Shown piece after piece: positions 35,752 to 43,121 of a DNA stretch of 64,000 nt. A program made the translations under genes and the position numbers. This DNA is from Xylophilus ampelinus (GTDB lineage Bacteria > Pseudomonadota > Gammaproteobacteria > Burkholderiales > Burkholderiaceae_C). The notes beneath the pieces were generated by a model. That model had not been told where the DNA came from and ran no database searches. It worked only from the letters and a program-made list of their open reading frames with translations. Location: the NCBI RefSeq assembly GCF_003217575.1, contig NZ_QJTC01000013.1:1-64000 (forward strand). The letters run 5' to 3'. The first letter of the stretch is position 1, and each line of letters begins with the position of its first letter.

Positions 35752-36254
35752 CGGTTTCGCTCTGGCGGATCGCCACCGACACGCCAGACTACACGGCGGA
35801 CGACATGCGCGAAAGAGGTGCGGAGACCACGGGCGGCCGATGGAACCGCGCCGGTATGCCTGTGGTCTACGCGGCGACGAACATCGCGCTCGCGACCCTC
35901 GAAACCATCGTGCATTTCAATACCGCCGACCTCCCGCTCAACCGTGTCCTGGTCCGGCTGGATGTTCCGGAGAAACTCTGGGCGGCGCGGAAAATTCTTG
36001 CGCTCGACGCCGCACCGGTGGGATGGAACGTCTTCCCGGCGGGCAGGGTGTCCCTCGACCTCGGCGACGCCTGGCTGCGCAGTGCCGCCTCCGTCCTGAT
36101 GGAAGTGCCGTCGGCGATCGTGCCCGAAGAATCGAACGTTCTTGTCAATCCGAGACATCCGGACGTCGCCGCGATCGCCGTCGCGCGGACCCGCACGTTC
36201 GCCTGCGACCCGCGCCTGCTGCCCACCGGCACGCCGGCCAGACGCAAGAAGTAG
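35748..36254 (+). CDS. RES-domain toxin (NAD+-degrading family)
   Basis: The 168-residue protein is a RES-domain toxin with the family pattern MTVSLWRIATD, GGRWNRAGMPVVYAA (containing the conserved Arg and Tyr) and LATLETIVHF. Characterized RES toxins (MbcT, ParT/Res) degrade or phosphorolyse NAD+ and halt growth. It overlaps the antitoxin by four bases. Immediately downstream the DNA reads, on the other strand, as remnants of an M20 peptidase gene, so the module appears to sit in a site of gene decay. Confidence 0.9.
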   Translation: MTVSLWRIATDTPDYTADDMRERGAETTGGRWNRAGMPVVYAATNIALATLETIVHFNTADLPLNRVLVRLDVPEKLWAARKILALDAAPVGWNVFPAGRVSLDLGDAWLRSAASVLMEVPSAIVPEESNVLVNPRHPDVAAIAVARTRTFACDPRLLPTGTPARRKK

Positions 36255-36344
36255 CACGCATCGCGGGCGAGACCGCCAGCCGCCTCCCGTGCCGAACGGC
36301 ACCACCATGCGGATGATCCGCGTCTGCCGGGCGCGGGCGCCGCC

Positions 36345-36522
36345 GGCCAGCGCGGTCCGTGCCGGCGATGCCGCGATGCACCGCGATGCCCCACTCCTGC
36401 AGCAGCCCGGCGGCGATGTCGGAAGTGCGGTGTTCCTCGAAGCCGAGTTCGGGGTGGGCATGGAGGTCGCGGCGGAGCGCGACGAAACGGGCGACATCGG
36501 CAATAGCGTCGGTGGGGTGCAT
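36345..36522 (-). pseudogene. N-terminal remnant of an M20 amidohydrolase (hippurate hydrolase type)
   Basis: An open stretch beginning at ATG 36522 reads FVALRRDLHAHPELGFEEHR and ends GLLQEWGIAVHRGIAGT, the conserved N-terminus of M20 amidohydrolases. After about 60 residues the similarity stops and the frame runs into unrelated sequence toward the RES toxin. The metal-binding core and dimerization domain are missing, so it is a truncated, non-functional fragment. Just beyond it in another frame, RIIRMVVPFGTGGG resembles the start of a Bug binding protein, possibly a second remnant. Confidence 0.7.
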
Positions 36523-36622
36523 GGCGGGCGGGATTTCGAGCGATGGGGAAATCCCTTCTGGCGCAGGATCGACAATCTCGGATCCCCGATCCGATACGTC
36601 CTTCCCACACCCCCTTCGCACC

Positions 36623-36988
36623 ATGAGAAGCCCACACGCCCGCGGCGGCCTCGTCTACTCCACCGACACCGGCCGCACCTGCCCCGTCTGCCGCCAGGCC
36701 GCCGCCGACTGCCACTGCAAGGCCCTGGCCGCGGCCGCCGTGCGCGGCGACGGAAAGGTGCGGGTGCTCTACGAGACCAAGGGCCGCGGCGGCAAGGGCG
36801 TGACCGTGGTGCGCGGCCTGCCGCTCGCACCCGACGCGCTGGCCGCGCTCGGCAAGCAGCTGCGCACCGCCTGCGGCGCCGGCGGCACCGCCAAGGACGG
36901 CGTGCTGGAGATCCAGGGCGACCACCGCGACTTGGTGATGGCCGCGCTGGAGAAGCAGGGCCACGCGCCGAAGCGGGCGGGCGGCTGA
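36623..36988 (+). CDS. yciH: Translation initiation factor Sui1/YciH family protein
   Basis: The 121-residue protein has the SUI1 domain: N-terminal SACC-like region with CPVCRQAAADCHCK and then VRVLYETKGRGGKGVTVVRG and GGTAKDGVLEIQGDHRDLV. YciH is a bacterial homologue of eIF1; in E. coli it affects start codon selection and inhibits translation under some conditions. The Cys pair near the N-terminus may bind zinc. The next gene begins 2 bp after its stop. The ATG at 36623 matches the family N-terminus. Confidence 0.92.
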   Translation: MRSPHARGGLVYSTDTGRTCPVCRQAAADCHCKALAAAAVRGDGKVRVLYETKGRGGKGVTVVRGLPLAPDALAALGKQLRTACGAGGTAKDGVLEIQGDHRDLVMAALEKQGHAPKRAGG

Positions 36989-36990
36989 CA

Positions 36991-37299
36991 GTGAAAGCGG
37001 CAGACCTGCAGACGGTGGCGACCCGCGAGATACCCGTCGGCAAGCACCGGGGCTGCCCGATCGCCAACCTGCCGGCCCACTACCCGCACTGGTTCACTCG
37101 CGAGGGCTTTCGGCCGGGCCGGATCGGCCGGCTGCCGGCGCGAATGTTCGAACTCGGCCACAACGGCCCGCGCGACCTGCCGGCCCCGCTGCGCCCCGCA
37201 AGGCCGCACGGCGACTACTACTCGATCGTCACCTTGCCTTCCTTGACCAGGCGGGCGAATTTGGCGGTCTCGTCGGCGATCTGGCGCGCCATCTCCTGA
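36991..37299 (+). CDS. DUF3820-like small protein
   Basis: This 102-residue frame opens with GTG two bases after the yciH stop. Residues 12-60 read VATREIPVGKHRGCPIANLP...YPHWFTREGFRPGRIGRL, resembling DUF3820 proteins, described as putative quorum-sensing-regulated factors and exonuclease-like in some annotations. The function is unknown. The last ~27 codons overlap the end of the opposite-strand Bug gene and are not conserved in character, so the true stop context or a frameshift near 37200 should be considered. Confidence 0.55.
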   Translation: MKAADLQTVATREIPVGKHRGCPIANLPAHYPHWFTREGFRPGRIGRLPARMFELGHNGPRDLPAPLRPARPHGDYYSIVTLPSLTRRANLAVSSAIWRAIS

Positions 37300-38231
37300 G
37301 GACTGTCGCCGCGCGGCTCGGCGCCGATCGCCTGCATCCGCTGCGCGAACTCGGGCGATCGGATGATCTTCACCATGTCGGCATTGAGCCGGGCGACCAG
37401 CTCGGGCGGGGTGCCGGCCGGGGCCAGCACGCCGAACCATGTGCCGATGTCGAACCCCTTGAGCCCGGCCTCCTCCATCGTCGGCACGTCGGGCAGCACC
37501 GAGGAGCGCTTGGCGGTGGTCACCGCCAGCGCGCGCAGCTTGCCGCTCCTGACGTGCTGCAGCACCGGGGTGATCGTGTCGAAGGACATCGCCACCTGGC
37601 CGCCCAGCAGGTCGACGGCGAGCGGACCGCTGCCCTTGTAGGGCACGTGCAGCAGCCGGATGCCGGTGCTGGCCTGGAACTGGGTGCCGATCAGGTGCTG
37701 GGCGGTGCCATTGCCGTTGGAGCCGTACGACAGCTCGGTGGGCGAGGCCTTGGCCAGGGCGACCAGCTCCGCCACGTTCTTCACCGGCGTATGCGCGGGG
37801 TTGACCACCAGCACGTTGGGCACCATTGCCACCGTGGTGATCGGCGCCAGGTCCTTCCGGAAATCGTAGGGCAGCTTCTTGTAGACGCTGGTGGCGATGG
37901 TGTGGTGCACCGCGCCCATCAGCAGCGTGTAGCCGTCGGGCTTGGCCTTGGCCACGTAGTCGGCGCCCAGTGTGGCGCCGGCGCCCGGCTTGCTCTCGAC
38001 CACCACCGGCTGACCGAGCGCGTGCGACAGCGGCTCGGCCAGCGCGCGGGCCAGCACGTCGGTGGTACCGCCCGCCGGGAAGGGAACGATCAGGCTGATC
38101 GGGCGGCTGGGATAGGCGCCCTGCGCCACCGCGAAAGATGCCGCCGCCGCCAGGCAGGCCGCGAACACGCAGCGCTGCAGGGCGGTGCGGCGGCGAACCT
38201 GCCGCGGCACGGGAGTGAGAAAGGTGGGCAT
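37218..38231 (-). CDS. Bug family (TctC-like) periplasmic binding protein of the tartrate locus
   Basis: The 337-residue exported protein has a signal peptide (RRRTALQRCVFAACLAAAAS...AQG) and the Bug signature PISLIVPFPAGGTTDVLARAL, then VVESKPGAGATLGADYVAK and SYGSNGNGTAQHLIG. It lies 79 bp downstream of a tartrate-dehydrogenase-type gene on the same strand, so its ligand is plausibly tartrate or a related hydroxy acid; no permease gene is next to it. Its 3' end overlaps the DUF3820-like gene on the opposite strand by 82 bp. Confidence 0.93.
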   Translation of the reverse strand: MPTFLTPVPRQVRRRTALQRCVFAACLAAAASFAVAQGAYPSRPISLIVPFPAGGTTDVLARALAEPLSHALGQPVVVESKPGAGATLGADYVAKAKPDGYTLLMGAVHHTIATSVYKKLPYDFRKDLAPITTVAMVPNVLVVNPAHTPVKNVAELVALAKASPTELSYGSNGNGTAQHLIGTQFQASTGIRLLHVPYKGSGPLAVDLLGGQVAMSFDTITPVLQHVRSGKLRALAVTTAKRSSVLPDVPTMEEAGLKGFDIGTWFGVLAPAGTPPELVARLNADMVKIIRSPEFAQRMQAIGAEPRGDSPQEMARQIADETAKFARLVKEGKVTIE

Positions 38232-38310
38232 GTTTGTCTCCGGAATCGTTGTTGTCGTGCAGGAAATCCGTCCGCCGCGCGGACCGCGGCGGTGCGGTGG
38301 GAGCGCCGGC

Positions 38311-39408
38311 TCAGGCGGCGCGCAGCGCGGCGGGCCGGGCTGCCAGATGCTCGCAGACCGCGCGCGTCACCTGCTCGGTGGTGGCGCTGCCGCCCAGGTC
38401 GCGCGTGTGCAGCGCCGGGTCGGCCGTCACCCGCTCCACCGCCTGCATCAGGCGCGCCGCGGCGGCCGCCTCGCCCAGATGCTCCAGCAGCATCACCGCC
38501 GACCAGAAAGTGCCGACCGGGTTGGCCAGGCCCTTGCCCATGATGTCGAAGGCCGAGCCGTGGATCGGCTCGAACATGCTCGGGTAGCGGCGCTCGGGAT
38601 CGATGTTGCCGGTGGGCGCGATGCCCAGGCTGCCGGCCAGCGCCGCGGCCAGGTCGCTCAGGATGTCGGCATGCAGGTTGGTGGCGACCAGGGTGTCGAG
38701 CGAGGCCGGCCGGTTCACCATGCGGGCGGTGCAGGCGTCGACCAGCTCCTTGTCCCAGGTCACGTCGGGGAACTCCTTCGACACCTGCACCGCGATCTCG
38801 TCCCACATCACCATCGCGTGGCGCTGTGCGTTGCTCTTGGTGACCACCGTCAGCAGCTTGCGCGGACGCGACTGGGCGAGTCGGAACGCGAAGCGCATGA
38901 TCCGCTCCACGCCGGCGCGGGTCATCATGCTCAGGTCGGTGGCGGCCTCGATCGGGTGGCCCTGGTGCACCCGGCCGCCGACGCCGGCGTATTCGCCCTC
39001 GGAGTTCTCGCGCACGATCACCCAGTCGAGCTGGGCGGGCGTGCAGCGCTTTAGCGGGCCGTCGATGCCCGGCAGGATGCGGGTCGGCCGCACGTTGGCG
39101 TACTGGTCGAAGCCCTGGCAGATCTTCAGGCGCAGACCCCAGAGCGTGACGTGGTCGGGGATGTGCGGATCGCCGGCCGAGCCGAACAGGATCGCGTCCT
39201 TGTCGCGCAGTGCGTCCAGGCCATCGGCCGGCATCATCTCGCCGTGGGCGCGAAACCAGTCGCCGCCCCAGCCGAAGTCCTCGAACGCGAACTGCAGGCC
39301 GCCGCCCTCGGACGCGGCCAGGGCCTCCAGCACGCGGCGGCCGGCGGGTATCACTTCCTTGCCGATCCCGTCTCCGGGAATGGTGGCGATGCGGTAGGGG
39401 CGGTTCAT
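38311..39408 (-). CDS. ttuC: Tartrate dehydrogenase/decarboxylase (isopropylmalate dehydrogenase family)
   Basis: The 365-residue protein has the beta-decarboxylating dehydrogenase signature NLHADILSDLAAALAGSLG (about 240-258) and the family N-terminus RIATIPGDGIGKEV. FGSAGDP and VTLWGLRLKICQGFDQYANVRP are typical of tartrate/D-malate dehydrogenases. These convert D-malate, meso- or L-tartrate with NAD+ and a divalent metal. The exact substrate is not certain; tartrate, D-malate and isopropylmalate enzymes are close. It is divergent from a LysR-type gene and upstream of the Bug gene, forming a probable hydroxy-acid utilization unit. Confidence 0.85.
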   Translation of the reverse strand: MNRPYRIATIPGDGIGKEVIPAGRRVLEALAASEGGGLQFAFEDFGWGGDWFRAHGEMMPADGLDALRDKDAILFGSAGDPHIPDHVTLWGLRLKICQGFDQYANVRPTRILPGIDGPLKRCTPAQLDWVIVRENSEGEYAGVGGRVHQGHPIEAATDLSMMTRAGVERIMRFAFRLAQSRPRKLLTVVTKSNAQRHAMVMWDEIAVQVSKEFPDVTWDKELVDACTARMVNRPASLDTLVATNLHADILSDLAAALAGSLGIAPTGNIDPERRYPSMFEPIHGSAFDIMGKGLANPVGTFWSAVMLLEHLGEAAAAARLMQAVERVTADPALHTRDLGGSATTEQVTRAVCEHLAARPAALRAA

Positions 39409-39446
39409 ACGGAATCCTTGCAGAGGCTGTGTGGAAAGAGTCGGAG

Positions 39447-39460
39447 GTGCAGAGTTGCAC
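39447..39460. promoter_or_regulatory. Candidate LysR-type box upstream of the dehydrogenase
   Basis: GTGCAGAGTTGCAC is a palindrome with 5-bp arms and lies in the divergent space between the dehydrogenase and LysR genes, 39 bp from the former start. LysR regulators bind such dyads; the match is short. Confidence 0.4.
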
Positions 39461-39535
39461 TGTAGGATGGTCCCGCACGATAGACACGCCCCTGAAGTGA
39501 AGCCATCGTTAACCTGTATTCAACAATCCGCTGCC

Positions 39536-40459
39536 ATGAGCGCCTCGATCCAGCCTGCCGACCTGGGCTTCTTCTCGACCCTGGCGGGTGCCGGCAGCCT
39601 GAGCGCGGCGGCCCGCGAGATCGGGGTGACGACACCCGCGGTGAGCAAGCGGCTCGCCGCGATGGAGGCGCGGCTGGGCGTGGCGCTGGTCAACCGCAGC
39701 ACCCGGCGCATGGGCCTGACACCGGAGGGCGAGCTGTACCTGGAGTACGCCCGGCGCATCCTCGGCGAGATCGACGACCTGGCCCAGCTGCTGGGCAGCA
39801 CCCAGGCCGAGCCGCAGGGGCTGCTGCGGGTCAACGCCCCGCTGGGCTTCGGCCGCAGCCACGTGGCGCCGGTGATCTCGAAGTTCGCGCGTCGGCATCC
39901 GCAGGTCGAGGTGCAACTGCAGTTGTCGGTCAACCCGCCCGCGCTGACCGACGACGCCTTCGACGTCTGCGTGCGCTTCGGCGCGCCGCCCGAGGCACGG
40001 GTGGTGGCGCGGCGGATCGCGTCGAACCGTCGTCTGCTCTGCGCATCGCCCGCCTACCTGGCGCGGGCCGGCGTGCCCAAGGTACCGCACGACCTGGTGC
40101 GCCATGCCTGCATCGGCATCCGGCAGGGCGACGAGGCCTACGGCGTGTGGCGGCTGGCCCTGGGCCGGGCCGCCGCCAGCACCGCCGAGGCGGTCAGGAC
40201 CCGCGGCACGCTCAGCACCAACGACGGGGCGATCGCGGTGCTGTGGGCACTCGAAGGCCACGGCATCCTGCTGCGGGCCGAATGGGACGTAGCCCACCAC
40301 CTGCAGGCCGGCCGGCTGGTGGAGGTGCTGCCGCAGTACCGCACGCCCGACGCCGACATCTACGCGGTGTACCCGCACCGCCACCAGATGTCGACGCGGG
40401 TGCGGGTGTTCATCGATTTCCTGGCGGCGGCGCTGGCGAAAAAGCAGCCGGGGGCGTGA
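39536..40459 (+). CDS. LysR family transcriptional regulator
   Basis: The 307-residue protein has an N-terminal winged helix-turn-helix (about 8-65, FFSTLAGAGSLSAAAREIGVTTPAVSKRLAAMEARLG) and a C-terminal periplasmic-binding-like effector domain. It is divergently transcribed from the tartrate-dehydrogenase-type gene, the typical arrangement for a LysR regulator controlling an operon for hydroxy-acid use. The effector is probably the substrate or product of that pathway, which is inferred. The ATG at 39536 begins the HTH; it is of normal length. Confidence 0.93.
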   Translation: MSASIQPADLGFFSTLAGAGSLSAAAREIGVTTPAVSKRLAAMEARLGVALVNRSTRRMGLTPEGELYLEYARRILGEIDDLAQLLGSTQAEPQGLLRVNAPLGFGRSHVAPVISKFARRHPQVEVQLQLSVNPPALTDDAFDVCVRFGAPPEARVVARRIASNRRLLCASPAYLARAGVPKVPHDLVRHACIGIRQGDEAYGVWRLALGRAAASTAEAVRTRGTLSTNDGAIAVLWALEGHGILLRAEWDVAHHLQAGRLVEVLPQYRTPDADIYAVYPHRHQMSTRVRVFIDFLAAALAKKQPGA

Positions 40460-40508
40460 GGACGCGGATGCCGGCGCCTCGGCACTGCGGCCACGCGTCC
40501 TGTGCGCC

Positions 40509-42080
40509 TCAGGCCGCGAGCCGCGGCGCGCCTTCGTGCCGCAGCCGGAACACCGCCACCGCGGCCACCAGCTGCGCCGCCTGCGATTCGAGCGAGCCGG
40601 TGGCGGCCGCGGCCTCCTCCACCAGCGCGGCGTTCTGCTGCGTGACCTGGTCCATCTGCGTGATCGCCTGGTTGACCTGCTCCAGACCGGTGGTCTGCTC
40701 CTGGCTGGCCGAGGTGATCTCGCCGACGATGTCGGTCACCCGGCGCACGCCCTGCACCACCTCGCGGATCACGCCGCCGGCCTCTTCCACCAGCCGGTTG
40801 CCGGCATCGACGCGCTGCACCGAGTCGTCGATCAACCCCTTGATCTCGTGCGCGGCCGAGGCGCTGCGCTGGGCCAGGGTACGCACCTCGCCGGCCACCA
40901 CCGCGAAGCCGCGACCCTGCTCGCCGGCGCGCGCCGCCTCCACCGCGGCGTTCAGCGCCAGGATGTTGGTCTGGAACGCGATGCCGTCGATCACCGAGAT
41001 GATGTCGACGATCTTGCGCGAGGCAGTGTGGATCTCGGCCATGGTCGAGACCACGTTGCCGACCACCACGCCGCCGCGCGTCGCCAGGTCGGAGGTGGAC
41101 TGCGCCAGCTGGTTGGCCTGGCGGGCGTTGTCGGCGTTCTGGCGCACGGTGGCGGTCATCTGCTCCATCGACGCGGCCGTCTGCTGCAGGGCGCTGGCCT
41201 GTTCCTCGGTGCGGGTGGAGAGGTCGAGGTTGCCGCTGGCGATCTGGCTCGACGCGGTGGCGATGCCGTCGGCGCCGTGACGCACCTGGCCGACCGTCTC
41301 GCGCAGCCGCTGGCCCATCACGTCGAGGGCCCGCAGCAGCCGACCGGTCTCGTCGCGGCCGGTGGCGCCGACATCGGAGGTGAGGTCGCCCGCGGCCACC
41401 GTCTGCGCCACCGTCAGGGCCCGGCCCAGCGGCCGGGTGATGCTGCGGGTGATCATGAAGGCCAGCACCGCCGCCACCAGCAGCGCGACGGCGCCCAGCA
41501 CCAGCATCTGCGCCAGGCCGCGCTCGTAGCCATGGCGCACGCTCACAGCGGCCGCGTCGATCGCGGCGCGTTGTTCGTCCAGTAGTGCGCGCAAGCCCTT
41601 CAGGTACCCGACAGCGGCCGGCTGGTACTCGGCCGTGAAGATGCGATTGGCCTCGTCCGTCTGGCCTTCGAGCTTTTTCTTGCTGATGGCGTCGCGCGTG
41701 GCGATGTAGGCCATGCGGTTCTTCACCAATGCGGCAAACAGCGCTTTCTCGGTGGGCGACTGCAGCAATGCCTCTACCCTCTTCTGCTGCTCGTTGGAGT
41801 TGCGCGTGGCCTGGGTCATCTCTTCGGCGAAGAACGTACCCAGCGACATGTCGCTGGTTTTGGCGACGGCCGTGACCCGCTGCACGCTGGCCTGAATAGC
41901 GCTGTACCAGTCCGACACCACGCGCTCCTTGGCCAGCGGCAACGCCATCATCTCGGCCGATTCCTGAGCCACGGCCCGCAGACGCAACACCCCGACGGCA
42001 AGAATGGCGGCGGTCAGGAGGATAAGTGCGCCAAAGCCCAGGGCAAGGCGGACACCGATGTTGAGGTCTTGAATTCGCAT
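40509..42080 (-). CDS. Methyl-accepting chemotaxis protein
   Basis: The 523-residue receptor has an N-terminal membrane helix (about 10-33), a four-helix ligand domain and a second membrane helix (about 188-212). A HAMP domain and the coiled-coil signalling domain follow, with [21 protein letters not shown] at the tip. It ends [10 protein letters not shown] without a CheR-binding pentapeptide. The tip is the same as in the receptor at 28253, but the ligand domains differ. No che genes are near. Upstream lies a copy of the 59-bp repeat. Confidence 0.95.
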   Translation of the reverse strand: MRIQDLNIGVRLALGFGALILLTAAILAVGVLRLRAVAQESAEMMALPLAKERVVSDWYSAIQASVQRVTAVAKTSDMSLGTFFAEEMTQATRNSNEQQKRVEALLQSPTEKALFAALVKNRMAYIATRDAISKKKLEGQTDEANRIFTAEYQPAAVGYLKGLRALLDEQRAAIDAAAVSVRHGYERGLAQMLVLGAVALLVAAVLAFMITRSITRPLGRALTVAQTVAAGDLTSDVGATGRDETGRLLRALDVMGQRLRETVGQVRHGADGIATASSQIASGNLDLSTRTEEQASALQQTAASMEQMTATVRQNADNARQANQLAQSTSDLATRGGVVVGNVVSTMAEIHTASRKIVDIISVIDGIAFQTNILALNAAVEAARAGEQGRGFAVVAGEVRTLAQRSASAAHEIKGLIDDSVQRVDAGNRLVEEAGGVIREVVQGVRRVTDIVGEITSASQEQTTGLEQVNQAITQMDQVTQQNAALVEEAAAATGSLESQAAQLVAAVAVFRLRHEGAPRLAA

Positions 42081-42215
42081 GACTAGATCCGGTAGTGGTG
42101 ACTCTATATCGGCACCGATGGCCTGATCTGATGCGTTTTTTTAATAAAGTCTTTCTCGGCGCGCAAGAGCGGCACGTCGGACAGCGGCGACGTACGGGCG
42201 CTTTCCCTCTTTACA

Positions 42216-42274
42216 GCACAAAAGGGGCCGGTAGCCGGCGATCGACGCCGACTTTCAGCTATAACTTTAATAGC
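42216..42274 (-). repeat. 59-bp dispersed repeat, copy 6 (reverse orientation)
   Basis: The core GCTATAACTTTAATAGC is at 42258-42274. Read on the minus strand, the rest is AGTCGGCGTCGATCGCCGG, CTACCGG and CCCCTTTTGTGC, in gap-free register with the others. It lies between the chemoreceptor start and the gspB stop. Confidence 0.85.
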
Positions 42275-42338
42275 AAAAACCAGATCCGAATCGCGCGTTC
42301 CGCCGGTTGCAGAGCACCTGCACCCTGGGTCGCACGGC

Positions 42339-43118
42339 TCAATACGGCACCGAGAACGGCTGGCCCCGGAACCGCAGCACCGCCGCCCTGGGCTCGATCC
42401 GCTCCAGCACCACGTCCGCCCCGGCCGGATCGCCCTCGCTCAGCACCTGGCCGTTGACGATCACCATGCGGTAGCGCGGATTGCTCGAATAGGTGGCGCC
42501 GCTGACCGCCAGCGGCGGCAGCTGGCGCCGCACCGATTCGGGCAGCTCGGCCAGGGCGGGGACGCGGGGGACGGGTGCCGGGGCCGATGTCGGGGCGACG
42601 GCGGGGGCCAGGACCTGTGCGACGGTCCGTTCGCGGCTGCCGGGCGCGGGTGTCGCGGTGGCAGACGGGGCGGGGGCCGAGGCTCGTGCGGCCGTGGGTG
42701 CCGGTGCCGGTGCCGGTGCCGGTGCTACGCCCGCCCCGGGCGGAGAGCCGGCGACCGGCACCGCGGCCGACGCGCGCGGCGCCGTGACCGACGGCGCGTA
42801 AACCTCTGCAGCAGCCGACAGCGACGCGGAAGCGGCAGGCGCAGCGGGCGCCGGAGCGATGCCCGCAGGGGCGGACGCCACCGGCGTCGCGGGCCCCACA
42901 CCGCCGCGCGGCGCATCGTCGCGCAGCCACAGCCAGCCGCCGGCGGCCAGCACCGCCGCGCCGGCGGCGAGCGCCACCACCGTCGCGGCGGTCCGTGGGC
43001 CGGCGCCGGAACCGCCCTCGGTCGGCGGGGTGGAAGCCGCGGGCGTGTGCAGCCCGGGGACGGCACCGCGACCGCGTTCCGCGTCGGCGCGCCGCAGGGC
43101 GTCGAGGATGTAGGACAT
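42339..43118 (-). CDS. gspB: Type II secretion assembly protein GspB
   Basis: The 259-residue bitopic protein begins MSYILDALRRADAERGRG, the usual GspB N-terminus, with one membrane helix (about 45-67). A long Ala/Pro-rich periplasmic linker (about 70-190) leads to a C-terminal domain (LPPLAVSGATYSSNPRYRMV...). GspB works with GspA to help the secretin multimerize through the peptidoglycan. The start is 3 bp after the gspA stop. Four perfect tandem copies of GGTGCC plus a variant (42697-42726) lie in the linker. No other type II secretion genes are in the window. Confidence 0.88.
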   Translation of the reverse strand: MSYILDALRRADAERGRGAVPGLHTPAASTPPTEGGSGAGPRTAATVVALAAGAAVLAAGGWLWLRDDAPRGGVGPATPVASAPAGIAPAPAAPAASASLSAAAEVYAPSVTAPRASAAVPVAGSPPGAGVAPAPAPAPAPTAARASAPAPSATATPAPGSRERTVAQVLAPAVAPTSAPAPVPRVPALAELPESVRRQLPPLAVSGATYSSNPRYRMVIVNGQVLSEGDPAGADVVLERIEPRAAVLRFRGQPFSVPY

Positions 43119-43121
43119 GCG

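Noticed and set aside
42697-42726. Hexanucleotide GGTGCC run in gspB as a phase-variation switch
   Set aside because: Units of six keep the frame and only change the number of Pro-Ala pairs in a linker.
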